Positions 36,999 through 45,829 of a stretch of 59,216 nucleotides of DNA are shown here, in pieces. Under the pieces are notes generated by a model. That model was not told the origin of the DNA and searched no databases. It saw only the letters and a list, made by a program, of their open reading frames with translations. Within the stretch, counting starts at the first letter, position 1; each line of letters starts with the position of its first letter. Both the position numbers and the translations under genes were made by a program. This DNA is from Sulfurimonas sp. Lineage in GTDB: Bacteria; Campylobacterota; Campylobacteria; Campylobacterales; Sulfurimonadaceae. The DNA is taken from assembly GCA_027082875.1 (NCBI GenBank), contig JALWTK010000101.1, forward strand, positions 1 to 59,216. The letters are read 5' to 3'.

Positions 36999-38393
36999 TT
37001 AACATATCTTTGTAGCTGTCTCATTTTTGGGAATATCTTTTGTTTCTTGTTCAAGTATTTCTACCGCTTCATAAAGATGTTTTAAAAAGAGTGTTGCTAA
37101 ATCATAATCAAATCCCTCTTTTATTACAACTCGTAAGATGGCTATATCTTTACAATTTTTGGGAAGTGTATAGGCTGGAACTTGCCAACCATGGTAACGT
37201 AGTTTTTCAGAAATCTGATACACTGTAAAAGATTGATTCTCTTTGAGTTTAAAAGCAAGGAGTGGCATTCTAAGATCATCAATGATAGGTTCAAAAAGAT
37301 GAGAGTTCACAAGAGAGTCATGAAGAAAGTGTGCTACATCTAAACAGGCTTGATGTACTTTTTTATACCCCTCAAAACCTAAACGCACAAAGTTATAGTA
37401 TTGTGCGATTACTTGCGATCCTGAGCGTGAAAAGTTGAGAGCAAATGTCGGCATATCTCCACCAAGATAATTGACATGAAAGATAAGTTCCTCTGAAAGC
37501 AGTGACCAATCTTTCCACATAGCCCAACCAACACCAGGAGCTACAAGCCCAAACTTATGACCAGAGACATTGATAGAATGAACCCATTTTAAGCGAAAAT
37601 CCCATAGTAAACCTGGCTCTAAAAATGGAGCGACAAAACCACCACTAGCAGCATCAACATGGATAGGAATATCATACCCTGTCTCTTTATTGTATATATC
37701 AATAAGTCTATCTAACTCCTGAATATCTTGATACTCACCCGTATAGGTTGTTCCTAAAATACCCAAAACACAGATAGTATTTTCATCACATAACTCTATC
37801 GCTTTCTCTGCTTGAAATTGGTAGCCATTTGCTGCACTCATAGTCACTTCTCGCATCTCTATATCCCAATAGACACAGAACTTCTCCCAACAGACCTGAA
37901 CATCTATACCAACTACCATATTTGGTCTCGTTGTATCTTTACCTTCTGCTTTGCGTTTCTTTCGCCAGTTCCATTTCATCGCCATTCCAGAGAGCATTGC
38001 AGCTTCACTTGAGCCGACGGTAGAGCAACCACATGCCTCTTTTTTATCATTTGTATGCCCATGAAACATATCTGAGAGTATATTGACACATCGCATCTCT
38101 ATCTCAGCAGTTTGTGGATACTCATCTTTATCAATCATATTTTTATCAAATGTTTCACTCATAAGTTGTCTTGCTTCTGGTTCTATCCATGTTGTTACAA
38201 ATGTCGCTAGGTTGAGTCTAGAATTGCCATCTAACATCAACTCATCATGCACTATTTGGTAGGCATCTCTAGGTTTCATCTCATCAGCAGGCAGATTAAA
38301 CTTTGGTGCTACAGTAGCAACACCTCTACCCCCATAAACAGGATCATCCTCTTTAGCTTTTATAATGTTTTTGTGTACCCGTTTATGTAACAT
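36999..38393 (-). CDS. gadB: Glutamate decarboxylase
   Basis: PLP enzyme converting glutamate to GABA and CO2, consuming a proton. The 464 residues match GadA/GadB length. The PLP-binding lysine lies in SINVSGHKFGLVAPG (Lys280), with the pyridine-ring aspartate in HVDAASGGF (Asp247). The N-terminal helix and a C-terminal tail around 440-464 correspond to the regions that gate the Escherichia coli enzyme by pH. No GadC antiporter is adjacent, so the role may be metabolic (GABA shunt) or acid/osmotic stress. Confidence 0.95.
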   Translation of the reverse strand: MLHKRVHKNIIKAKEDDPVYGGRGVATVAPKFNLPADEMKPRDAYQIVHDELMLDGNSRLNLATFVTTWIEPEARQLMSETFDKNMIDKDEYPQTAEIEMRCVNILSDMFHGHTNDKKEACGCSTVGSSEAAMLSGMAMKWNWRKKRKAEGKDTTRPNMVVGIDVQVCWEKFCVYWDIEMREVTMSAANGYQFQAEKAIELCDENTICVLGILGTTYTGEYQDIQELDRLIDIYNKETGYDIPIHVDAASGGFVAPFLEPGLLWDFRLKWVHSINVSGHKFGLVAPGVGWAMWKDWSLLSEELIFHVNYLGGDMPTFALNFSRSGSQVIAQYYNFVRLGFEGYKKVHQACLDVAHFLHDSLVNSHLFEPIIDDLRMPLLAFKLKENQSFTVYQISEKLRYHGWQVPAYTLPKNCKDIAILRVVIKEGFDYDLATLFLKHLYEAVEILEQETKDIPKNETATKIC

Positions 38394-38417
38394 ACTATTT
38401 CCTAATCAAATTTTTTA

Positions 38418-38423
38418 TATAAT
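38418..38423 (+). promoter_or_regulatory. Possible -10 box upstream of the membrane protein at 38462
   Basis: TATAAT lies in the 68-base gap between divergent gadB and the membrane protein gene, after a run of six T residues. A -35 box is not evident. Confidence 0.35.
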
Positions 38424-38461
38424 ATCACTTTTAGTTTAACAATCCCCTTAGAGAGTCAAAT

Positions 38462-39205
38462 ATGCAGTATAAAAAGTTAGGTCCATTTATTTCTCATGCT
38501 ATGAAAGATGGTGTCGTCTGTTATACCTCAAGAGAGTTGAGAAAATCACTTTTTTCCTCTAAAAAAGCTATATCTTTGTGGATTTCAACACTTTTTATGA
38601 TTGGTTCTTTTTGGTTTGCTTTTGCCTCTTTTTTCTCTCTTGATATTTTGCCCCTATTTTCCTCTTTTAGTTTGAGTATTTTTTATTTTATCGGTTCTAT
38701 TTTCTTTACCTCAGCAGCATATCTTCAGTACTTAGAGTCAATAAACCATGATATTACCCATCTTGCACACCTTTATCATAAGCACCCTATTTGGTTTTGG
38801 TGGCGATTGCGTCCTTATAACATGGGATATATCTCGAGTACAACACAGTTTATAGGAACACTTCTCTTCAATATTTCAACATTCTCTGCAATTTTTATCT
38901 CTTTAAGTATTGAGCTAAAAAATTTTCTTGTGTGGCTACCAAATCTTCTCGGTTCCATACTCTTCTTAACCTCATCTTTTTTCGGTTACTTGGAAATTTA
39001 TCACGATAAGAAGATTAAGGTATTTAGAAGTACAACATGGTGGATTATTTGGATAAATATATTTGGTTCTGTTTTTTTCCAAATATCTGCACTTTATAGT
39101 GCTTACTCTACACAGATGGCACTGTTCATCGCTACCATGACTACACTCTTAGGGGCAGTATGTTTCTTCATGGCTGCCCTACTCTTACGATTTGAAAAAG
39201 CTTAA
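38462..39205 (+). CDS. Six-helix membrane protein, possibly YrhK-like
   Basis: A 247-residue polytopic protein. It has an N-terminal cytoplasmic part (1-35) and six predicted helices arranged as three similar hairpins, each with the pattern GS-hydrophobic-F-xS/A-x-YLE (for example LLGSILFLTSSFFGYLEIYH). A Trp-rich loop (HPIWFWWRLRPYN) separates hairpins one and two. The repeat resembles the YrhK-like domain, an uncharacterised membrane family. No enzyme motifs are visible. It lies divergent from gadB and upstream of the SQR-like gene. Confidence 0.7.
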   Translation: MQYKKLGPFISHAMKDGVVCYTSRELRKSLFSSKKAISLWISTLFMIGSFWFAFASFFSLDILPLFSSFSLSIFYFIGSIFFTSAAYLQYLESINHDITHLAHLYHKHPIWFWWRLRPYNMGYISSTTQFIGTLLFNISTFSAIFISLSIELKNFLVWLPNLLGSILFLTSSFFGYLEIYHDKKIKVFRSTTWWIIWINIFGSVFFQISALYSAYSTQMALFIATMTTLLGAVCFFMAALLLRFEKA

Positions 39206-39294
39206 ATAAGGAATATTTATCTTTTCAATTAGCATAGTATCTTAAGCTAAAAATAGATATTATTTTTAACTTTTTGTTATTAAGGAGAGTTTTT

Positions 39295-40515
39295 ATGAAA
39301 AAGATAGTTATCTTAGGGGCTGGTTTTGCTGGTCTACATATATTTTATAAACTTCGCCATCTTATCGGTGCAAAGATTGCAATTACAGTGATAGATAAAC
39401 GCTCTCACTCTCTACTCAAACCCTCTCTTCCTGAAGTGGCGTTTGAGGGTGCCCCACTCTCTCACTCTTTAGTAGAGCTAGAACACACCATAGCCTCTAA
39501 GGGTGCTACATTTTTACAGAGTGAAGTCATTGAGATAAATGCTAAAGCAAATGAACTACGTTTAAAAAGCGGTGTAATTGTCTCTTATGACTATCTTTTT
39601 GTGACACTTGGTGCCATTAAAAACTATGATGCTATTAAGGGTTATAGAGAGTATGCTTACTCTGTTTGTGATGATAAAGAGGCACAAAGACTTTGGGAAA
39701 AAGTGAAAAGTTTTGAAGGTGGTAAGATAGTTACAGGTGCCGCTAAAAGTGTATGGGGAACTCGTGTTGATGCCCCACCACTTCTTGCTCCATGTGAAGG
39801 ACCTATCGGCGAGATAATGTTTATGTTTGACTATTTTCTTACTGAGGAAAAGGGTCTTAAACGCAGTAAAGATTTTCAGATAGATATCTTTACTCCAGGG
39901 GAAGTTTTCTTTGAAGATGTTGGTGATACTCCTCGAGAAGTAGTGGGTAAGTATATGCAAAAAAAAGAACTTACTCTACATAAAAACAAAGTACTCAAAG
40001 AGATTACAAAGAGTAGTATGAAGTTTGAAGATGGTACAGAGATGCAGTGTGATTTAGCCATCATCATACCTCCATACGCTGCTCCAAAACTGCTCCAAGA
40101 GTCTAGTATAGGAGATGAAAAAGGCTTTATCCCTACAGACAGAGAGATGCGGCACCTAGACTATAGAAATATCTTCTCTGCTGGAGACATCACAGCATTA
40201 GCACAACCAAAGTTAGGGCATATTGCCATCATTCAAGCCTCTATTGCTGCGAGCACACTTATGAAAGAGCTAGGAGAAGATGTCGAAATACCTCCACATG
40301 ATTTAGAGGTCTTTTGTATTATGAATATGGGTGGACATGATGCTACACTCATAGTCTCTGATAATCTTTATGGTGGTAAGGTCGATAAAGCGAGCTACTC
40401 ACCGATAAGCAAGATGATGAAGTGGGGCTTTGACAACTATCTTTACTACAACAAAGGGCATATGCCACCAGATTTTGCACTTGATTTAACAGATAAGCTA
40501 GTCAAACTTTTCTAA
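39295..40515 (+). CDS. Sulfide:quinone-oxidoreductase-like FAD protein
   Basis: A 406-residue flavoprotein. ATG 39295 follows TAAGGAGAG and gives the FAD motif MKKIVILGAGFAGL; the ATG-less extension upstream is rejected. Cysteines 125, 167 (in LAPCEGPIGE) and 341 (in EVFCIMNMG) fall close to the three redox cysteines of Aquifex SQR, and the C-terminus is amphipathic as in membrane-surface SQRs. NAD(H) dehydrogenase type 2 is the alternative, but that family lacks these cysteines. A role in passing electrons from sulfide or polysulfide to quinone fits the sulfur-oxidiser context but is unproven. Confidence 0.78.
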   Translation: MKKIVILGAGFAGLHIFYKLRHLIGAKIAITVIDKRSHSLLKPSLPEVAFEGAPLSHSLVELEHTIASKGATFLQSEVIEINAKANELRLKSGVIVSYDYLFVTLGAIKNYDAIKGYREYAYSVCDDKEAQRLWEKVKSFEGGKIVTGAAKSVWGTRVDAPPLLAPCEGPIGEIMFMFDYFLTEEKGLKRSKDFQIDIFTPGEVFFEDVGDTPREVVGKYMQKKELTLHKNKVLKEITKSSMKFEDGTEMQCDLAIIIPPYAAPKLLQESSIGDEKGFIPTDREMRHLDYRNIFSAGDITALAQPKLGHIAIIQASIAASTLMKELGEDVEIPPHDLEVFCIMNMGGHDATLIVSDNLYGGKVDKASYSPISKMMKWGFDNYLYYNKGHMPPDFALDLTDKLVKLF

Positions 40516-40529
40516 TATGTAGTTTAAGC

Positions 40530-41972
40530 TCAAAACTTTTTCCAAAAAGAGCTACTAAGCAGAACAAAGAAAGTATAGCACTCTAATCGTCCAATAATCA
40601 TAGCAAGGGAAAACACTACTTTATCAAAATCTGAGAAGAATGAAAAATTATCAGAGGGTCCAACGAGGGAAAAGCCTGGTCCTATATTTCCCACTAGTGA
40701 GAATGCAGCAGAGATAGCACTCATTTCATCATATCCCCTTGCATAGATATAGACGGTCGTTACACCAACAGTTAGCATAAAGAGGGTAAAAAAGCCAAAG
40801 GTTGAGCTCAGTATCCTCTCTGGTTGCTGTTTTTTATCTATAAATACTGATATTATACTGTTTGGATGTAATATTCTTTTAAATTCACTTTTTAATGTTT
40901 TAAAAATAATAACATAACGAATAACTTTAACACCACCAGCAGTTGAACCTGCATTCCCTCCAACAAGCATTCCTACAAAAATAATGGCAATAGCAAGATG
41001 TGACCAAGATCCATAATCTATGGTCGCAAAGCCTGTAGTCGTTATTACCGAAGCTATCGTAAAAGAGGAGTGTTTAAATGCATCATAAAAAGAGTCACTT
41101 CCCATATCCATATGAACAGATGTAAGTGCTAAAGAGAGGAATAGTCCAACGAGAAGATACCAGCGGACTTCTTCATTTTTATACCCACTGAAATCTCTAT
41201 GAGCAACTTTGAGATGCACTAAAAAGTTTATGCCAGAGAGTATCATAAAAATTGTCGTTGTCCAGATAATACCATCACTACTATAATAGCCTAAGGAGTT
41301 ATTTTTTGTAGAAAATCCACCTGTTGAAATAGTAGAAAAAGCATGATTTATCGCATCAAACCATGTCATCCCAAAGAGTTTGAGAAATAGCATATCTGTA
41401 AATGTTAAAATAAAATAGATAAGCCATAACATCAAAGCTGTATCTTTTATCTTTGGAGTCATTTTTTCTAACTGTACTCCTGTCGATTCTGCACGAAAGA
41501 GTGAGAGACTCCCTGATGGGTTGATAACGGAGAGTAGTCCTACACCAAGAACGATGACACCAAGACCACCAAGCCAATGCATCAGACTTCTATGAAAGAG
41601 GATAAGATGAGGCAGAGACTCTATGTCTGTATAAACGGTAGCCCCGGTTGTAGTAAAACCACTAATTGCTTCAAAAAAAGCTGAAAAGAAAGAGATATCT
41701 GAGTATAAAACGAGAGGCATTGCCCCAGTTACTCCAAGAAGTACCCATAAAATATTAACAGTAAAGATACTCTCCTTTATGTTAAGGTCAAGTTCATGAT
41801 CACGCAGTAGAAACCAGATGATGAGATTGAAAAGGAAAAATACCATGTCAATATAGAGAAACTGCAGATACGATTCATGATAGAGCATACCAATAAAAAT
41901 ATCAGAGAAGTAGATGACAGAGAGGGTACATCCAATAAGTGAAAGCAGTTTAAAAATATTTTTAAAGTTCAT
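40530..41972 (-). CDS. trkH: Trk potassium uptake system membrane subunit
   Basis: A 480-residue K+ translocating subunit with four repeated membrane-pore-membrane units. Filter segments visible include SGFTTTGATVY, STGGFSTKNNS, ITTTGFATIDYG and LVGNIGPGFS. The family glycines of the filters are kept. It overlaps the trkA end by 11 bases. TrkH takes up K+ under control of the NAD/ATP-binding TrkA ring. Confidence 0.95.
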   Translation of the reverse strand: MNFKNIFKLLSLIGCTLSVIYFSDIFIGMLYHESYLQFLYIDMVFFLFNLIIWFLLRDHELDLNIKESIFTVNILWVLLGVTGAMPLVLYSDISFFSAFFEAISGFTTTGATVYTDIESLPHLILFHRSLMHWLGGLGVIVLGVGLLSVINPSGSLSLFRAESTGVQLEKMTPKIKDTALMLWLIYFILTFTDMLFLKLFGMTWFDAINHAFSTISTGGFSTKNNSLGYYSSDGIIWTTTIFMILSGINFLVHLKVAHRDFSGYKNEEVRWYLLVGLFLSLALTSVHMDMGSDSFYDAFKHSSFTIASVITTTGFATIDYGSWSHLAIAIIFVGMLVGGNAGSTAGGVKVIRYVIIFKTLKSEFKRILHPNSIISVFIDKKQQPERILSSTFGFFTLFMLTVGVTTVYIYARGYDEMSAISAAFSLVGNIGPGFSLVGPSDNFSFFSDFDKVVFSLAMIIGRLECYTFFVLLSSSFWKKF

Positions 41973-43275
41973 AAATCCACTGCTTTATTTTTGGCATATC
42001 TTTTGTTGTTGCAAATGCTACAACAATATCATTCTCCTGAAGTAGTATCTTTTCATCGATAGGAAATACAATTTCTTCTCTAATGTAGTAAATTTTTGTA
42101 TTGTTTAACTTCAGAGGTTTTATCTCTTTTGTAGTAGATTTTGATGCTTTAAATATCTTTCTCATTAAAACAAGAGCTTTGGACCCACAAAAACTTTTTT
42201 GTATAACGACACCTTGTGAAGCTATCTCTTCCATTATTTTATTGTAAGCACTGATTTTTGGTCCTCTTGTAACCACTATACCCAGAGAGTGCATAAGATT
42301 ATAGTATTCCATATCATTATTCACTGCAACAATTTTCTTGATACCTTTCTCTTTTGCTTCAAGACATTTTATGATGTTAAATTCATCATTTTGAGTTGTT
42401 GCTATAAAAATATCTGCATTATTTAAGTTCTCTTCTTCAAAAACATCATGTGCACTATATTTCGCATTTATAACTGTTGCTTCACCTGCTAGTTCACTTT
42501 CGACTACTTCACAAACCTCTAAGCTTTTCTCAATAACTTTAACAGTTTTTCCCGCTTCTAAAAGGAGTCTAGCTATAGATATGCCAAGTTCATCACCTCC
42601 ATAAATAACACAATTTTGCATTTTACTAGGTGATGTATCATCAATCTGCTCACAAGCACTCTTAATATGCTCCTCAAGACCAAAAAAATAGATAAGATCA
42701 TTTGGCATAATCACTTCATCATCTTTAGGAATAAAAAAGTCTTTATCCCTCTCAACACCTACTTTAATAAAGTCATGTGAAATAATTTCCTTGGCTTGAA
42801 AATCTTTAGGTATACGAAAAGAGATAAGTTTATTTTTAGTATATTTAAATAATTTGATATTGTTTGCTCTTGGATAACCTAGAAGTGATGCCACACTTTT
42901 TGATGCGATTCTCGTCGGAAAAATTATCTCATCTACACCTAACTTCTCTTTAATCACAAATACATCTTTAAAGTATTTTTGGAGCCTTACAAAAGTTTTA
43001 TCTATCTCAAGTATAGAGTCTGCAATCATTGTTGCTATAAGATTGACATTATCTATATTTGTAACAGCAATGAAAAGGTCAATTTTTAGATTTTTAAAAC
43101 TTTCATAGGTTTGTGAATTTTCCACATCACCTTGAAAAGGTAAAATATCTAGACTTTCTTGAATCCGATGAAGAGCTTTTTCATTTCTGTCGATAATAGT
43201 TACATTGTGCCCTACAGAGAGGGTTCTCGCAAGATTAAATCCAACTTGCCCTGCTCCAGCTATAATAATATTCAT
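41962..43275 (-). CDS. trkA: Trk potassium uptake regulatory subunit TrkA
   Basis: A 437-residue cytoplasmic regulator made of two RCK modules. The first Rossmann fold starts MNIIIAGAGQVGFNLARTL and the second near 220 (VIYGGDELGISIARLLLEAG); each is followed by a TrkA-C domain. The first NAD motif GAGxVG is intact, and the second is altered to GGDELG. The double-module form is typical of proteobacterial TrkA. It is first of the trkA-trkH pair and divergent from the two-component system. Confidence 0.95.
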   Translation of the reverse strand: MNIIIAGAGQVGFNLARTLSVGHNVTIIDRNEKALHRIQESLDILPFQGDVENSQTYESFKNLKIDLFIAVTNIDNVNLIATMIADSILEIDKTFVRLQKYFKDVFVIKEKLGVDEIIFPTRIASKSVASLLGYPRANNIKLFKYTKNKLISFRIPKDFQAKEIISHDFIKVGVERDKDFFIPKDDEVIMPNDLIYFFGLEEHIKSACEQIDDTSPSKMQNCVIYGGDELGISIARLLLEAGKTVKVIEKSLEVCEVVESELAGEATVINAKYSAHDVFEEENLNNADIFIATTQNDEFNIIKCLEAKEKGIKKIVAVNNDMEYYNLMHSLGIVVTRGPKISAYNKIMEEIASQGVVIQKSFCGSKALVLMRKIFKASKSTTKEIKPLKLNNTKIYYIREEIVFPIDEKILLQENDIVVAFATTKDMPKIKQWIYEL

Positions 43276-43377
43276 ACGAAATTATAGTGCTATGTAACTT
43301 ATAATCTACTTCTTATTCAAAAAAAACCCATACAAAAAAACAGCTCCTCCTTAACAATAAGCTAACACATATTTGAG

Positions 43378-43383
43378 TACAAT
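43378..43383 (+). promoter_or_regulatory. -10 box very close to the response-regulator start
   Basis: TACAAT ends six bases before the ATG at 43390, and no Shine-Dalgarno sequence is visible between. If this box is used, the transcript would start at or next to the ATG. An upstream promoter in 43276-43370 cannot be ruled out. Confidence 0.4.
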
Positions 43384-43389
43384 CTCACT

Positions 43390-44043
43390 ATGTTAAAAAT
43401 ACTCCTCTTAGAAGATGACACAATTTTATCAGAGACCTTAATAGAACTGCTTGAGAGTGAGGAGTTTTTCCTCACTCATGTAGATGATGGGCAAAAGGCA
43501 CTCGATATTACTTTCTCAGAACATTTTGACCTCTATTTATTTGATGTCAATGTTGCATACTTGAGTGGCTTTGAGCTTTTAAACTCTCTTCGTAAGAGTG
43601 GCGACAAGACCCCGACTATCTTCATTACAGCCCTTACAGACATCGCTTCTCTCTCAAAAGGCTTTGAAGTGGGTGCAGATGATTACATCAAAAAGCCTTT
43701 TGATTTTGATGAGCTTTTAGTGAGGATAAATGCACTCATACGCAAATCTTACCACAGCTACTCCGATACACTCCAAGTCGGAGAGTTTCATTTTTCAATA
43801 GAAAAAGAGGAACTTTATCATGAGGACAGATTTATCGCACTCTCTCCCTTAGAGCTTAAAATAACAAAGCTATTTTTTCAAAATATCAATACAACACTGC
43901 AAAAAGAGATACTTCTTGAGTATCTTGGCGATGGCAAAGAGATGAGCGAGGGTTCCTTGCGTGTTCATATCAATAAACTACGAAAAATCGGACTAGCAAT
44001 CACAACCATAAAAAGAGTAGGATACCGCCTTGCATCATCATGA
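43390..44043 (+). CDS. OmpR-family response regulator
   Basis: A 217-residue two-domain regulator. The receiver (1-120) has acidic residues LEDD, phospho-acceptor Asp52 (LYLFDVNV) and the lysine in IKKPFDF. The winged-helix DNA-binding domain (about 125-215) has SPLELKITKLFFQN and GSLRVHINKLRKIG...TIKRVGYRL. It overlaps the downstream kinase gene by 14 bases. Targets are unknown; the haem-binding protein and ABC efflux operon that follow are candidates. Confidence 0.95.
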   Translation: MLKILLLEDDTILSETLIELLESEEFFLTHVDDGQKALDITFSEHFDLYLFDVNVAYLSGFELLNSLRKSGDKTPTIFITALTDIASLSKGFEVGADDYIKKPFDFDELLVRINALIRKSYHSYSDTLQVGEFHFSIEKEELYHEDRFIALSPLELKITKLFFQNINTTLQKEILLEYLGDGKEMSEGSLRVHINKLRKIGLAITTIKRVGYRLASS

Positions 44044-45100
44044 AAAAACAGCCTTTTTAAAATTTTTCATTACCTACTTTGTAAGTGTAGCACTACTTAT
44101 TTTAACTGCAGGATTTTTTTACTATACTCAAATTCAAAACCATCTTTTAAAAGCTCAGGAGTTCTCTCTTATAGAATATGCTCGTCATATAAAACTCCAT
44201 CTTAATATGAATGAATATCATAATGGTACTTACTCACATAGGTTCGTAGAGAGGTCAGGAGAGCATATAGATATACGAAATTTCAGTATTTCAGAAAAAA
44301 GCTTCATGAAGTATATACCCACACAAAAGCCATACTATTATCTTCAAATTTTCAAGAAAAAAAGTCTCTTTAACCAAAAGCTTTTTGAACTAAAAATAGA
44401 GATATGGACACTCCAGTTTTTACTACTTCTCCTCTTTGCCTTTATCAGCTACAAACTTGCTAAAAATGCCCTCAAACCACTCCAAGAGAGTATCCTGACA
44501 CTTGATAAGTTTGCAAAAGATCTTATACATGATTTAAACACACCTGTCACCTCCATCAAACTCAACATGAAGTTACTTGAAAAAAGAGAAGAGTGTAGAG
44601 ACAATGCCCCATTGCAAAGGGTAAAAAAAAGTGTAGAAACCATCTCAGAACTGCATGAAAATCTCACTATACTCCTCCAAGAGGAGACCTTCCAGCTCGA
44701 AGAGGTAAACCTCTGTAAAATCACACAAGAGATACTCCGAACACAACAACAACTCTACCCAAACATTCACTTCACTCAAGAGTGCTCAAACTTTACAGCC
44801 AAGCTCAATGCACATGCCATAAAGCAGATACTCCAAAACATCATCTCAAATGCCTGTAAATACAATACAAAAAATGGATATGTGAAAATATATACCAAAA
44901 AAAATATACTTTATATTCAAAATAGTGGACCAAAGATAGTTGACCCTGAGAAGATTTTTGAGCGTTCCTATAGTAGTGATAAACGTAGCAGTGGTATAGG
45001 ATTAGATATTGTCAATCGTTTAGCAAAAGCAATGAATATAAAAATAGAAGTAGAATCAGGTGAGAAAAGTAATACTTTTCTTTTGAGGTTTTCATCCTAA
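44030..45100 (+). CDS. Sensor histidine kinase
   Basis: A 356-residue kinase partner of the preceding regulator. Translation begins at TTG 44030, with AGGA upstream. It has two membrane helices (about 10-32 and 126-145) flanking a short periplasmic sensor of about 90 residues. There is no clear HAMP domain, and the phospho-accepting His168 lies in DLIHDLNTPVTSIK. The ATPase domain shows N-box NIISNACKYNTKNG and G-box SSGIGLDIVNRLA. The periplasmic sensor has no recognisable ligand motif. Confidence 0.93.
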   Translation: MHHHEKTAFLKFFITYFVSVALLILTAGFFYYTQIQNHLLKAQEFSLIEYARHIKLHLNMNEYHNGTYSHRFVERSGEHIDIRNFSISEKSFMKYIPTQKPYYYLQIFKKKSLFNQKLFELKIEIWTLQFLLLLLFAFISYKLAKNALKPLQESILTLDKFAKDLIHDLNTPVTSIKLNMKLLEKREECRDNAPLQRVKKSVETISELHENLTILLQEETFQLEEVNLCKITQEILRTQQQLYPNIHFTQECSNFTAKLNAHAIKQILQNIISNACKYNTKNGYVKIYTKKNILYIQNSGPKIVDPEKIFERSYSSDKRSSGIGLDIVNRLAKAMNIKIEVESGEKSNTFLLRFSS

Positions 45101-45184
45101 TATACCAAACAAAGATAAAATGAGAATGAACAAAATGGTGAACAGTTTTTATCCTTAACGATGCATTAACGCACTTATGAGACA

Positions 45185-45298
45185 ATGCAACATAAATTAT
45201 ATGAGAAAGAGGATAAAGAGAGTTTTCCTCAGAGATTTCAAAAAATGGTGCAAACTGTTTTTGAAAATGCTGATGAAGTTATTGAAATAACGTACTAA
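45185..45298 (+). CDS. Possible 37-residue small protein
   Basis: A short reading frame in the 243-base gap after the kinase gene: it encodes MQHKLYEKEDKESFPQRF followed by QKMVQTVFENADEVIEITY. Composition is charged and amphipathic, like a genuine soluble peptide, and the stop precedes the next gene by 45 bases. The ribosome-binding site is weak (GAGA). It may be a small protein or the tail of a decayed gene. No family recognised. The rest of 45101-45343 shows nothing else that I can support. Confidence 0.3.
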   Translation: MQHKLYEKEDKESFPQRFQKMVQTVFENADEVIEITY

Positions 45299-45343
45299 TT
45301 GTACTTTAGATACTTACCAATAAATAATCTCAAGGAGTGAGAA

Positions 45344-45778
45344 ATGTCAAAAATAAAAACAGTAACAATATCTGCAATACTGATAGGTGTTGTCATTCAA
45401 TTTGTGCCTTTTGGCAAAAACCATACGAACCCACAGATAGTGAAAGAACCAAGATGGGACACTCTAAAAACACGCACACTTTTTATGCATTCATGTGCTG
45501 ACTGTCACTCCAATGAGACCAAATGGCCATGGTATAGTCATGTAGCTCCCATATCTTGGTTAGTTCAACATGATGTTGATGAAGGGCGAGAACATTTTAA
45601 TGTCTCAAACTGGCTTCATCAAAAAAAGAACAAAGGTGATGAAGCGGCAGAGGAAGTAAGAGAAGGAGATATGCCTCCTCTTGTTTATCTCCCTGCCCAT
45701 CCAGAAGCAAGATTAACTCCAACAGAAAAACGAGAGCTTATAAAAGGACTTATCAATACTTTTGGTGAAGAGAATTAA
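45344..45778 (+). CDS. Haem-binding domain protein (periplasmic cytochrome-like)
   Basis: A 144-residue protein with an N-terminal signal anchor (ISAILIGVVIQFVPFG). Its single haem c motif CADCH (51-55) lies in the family signature HSCADCHSNETKWPWYSHVA, and GDMPPLVYLPAHPEARL follows with possible axial ligands. It belongs to the haem-binding (Haem_bd) family, often found beside sensors or efflux systems. A good GGAG ribosome site precedes it. Role unknown; electron transfer or redox sensing is possible. Confidence 0.85.
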   Translation: MSKIKTVTISAILIGVVIQFVPFGKNHTNPQIVKEPRWDTLKTRTLFMHSCADCHSNETKWPWYSHVAPISWLVQHDVDEGREHFNVSNWLHQKKNKGDEAAEEVREGDMPPLVYLPAHPEARLTPTEKRELIKGLINTFGEEN

Positions 45779-45792
45779 CGATGACTTAACAC

Positions 45793-45824
45793 TACAATAG
45801 TACAATACAAGTAAATTTTAGGAG
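45793..45824 (+). promoter_or_regulatory. Tandem -10 boxes and ribosome site before the ABC efflux operon
   Basis: Two TACAAT hexamers (45793-45798 and 45801-45806) lie 24-37 bases before the ATG at 45830. AGGAG (45820-45824) is the ribosome-binding site. No -35 consensus is seen. Confidence 0.35.
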
Positions 45825-45829
45825 TTATA

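Noticed and set aside
39295-40515. Type II NADH dehydrogenase assignment for the flavoprotein
   Set aside because: Three cysteines at SQR-like positions favour the SQR group, though the choice stays open.
45201-45290. Alternative 29-residue frame MRKRIKRVFLRDF... in the same gap as the 37-residue candidate
   Set aside because: Extremely basic composition and overlap with the more protein-like frame at 45185.
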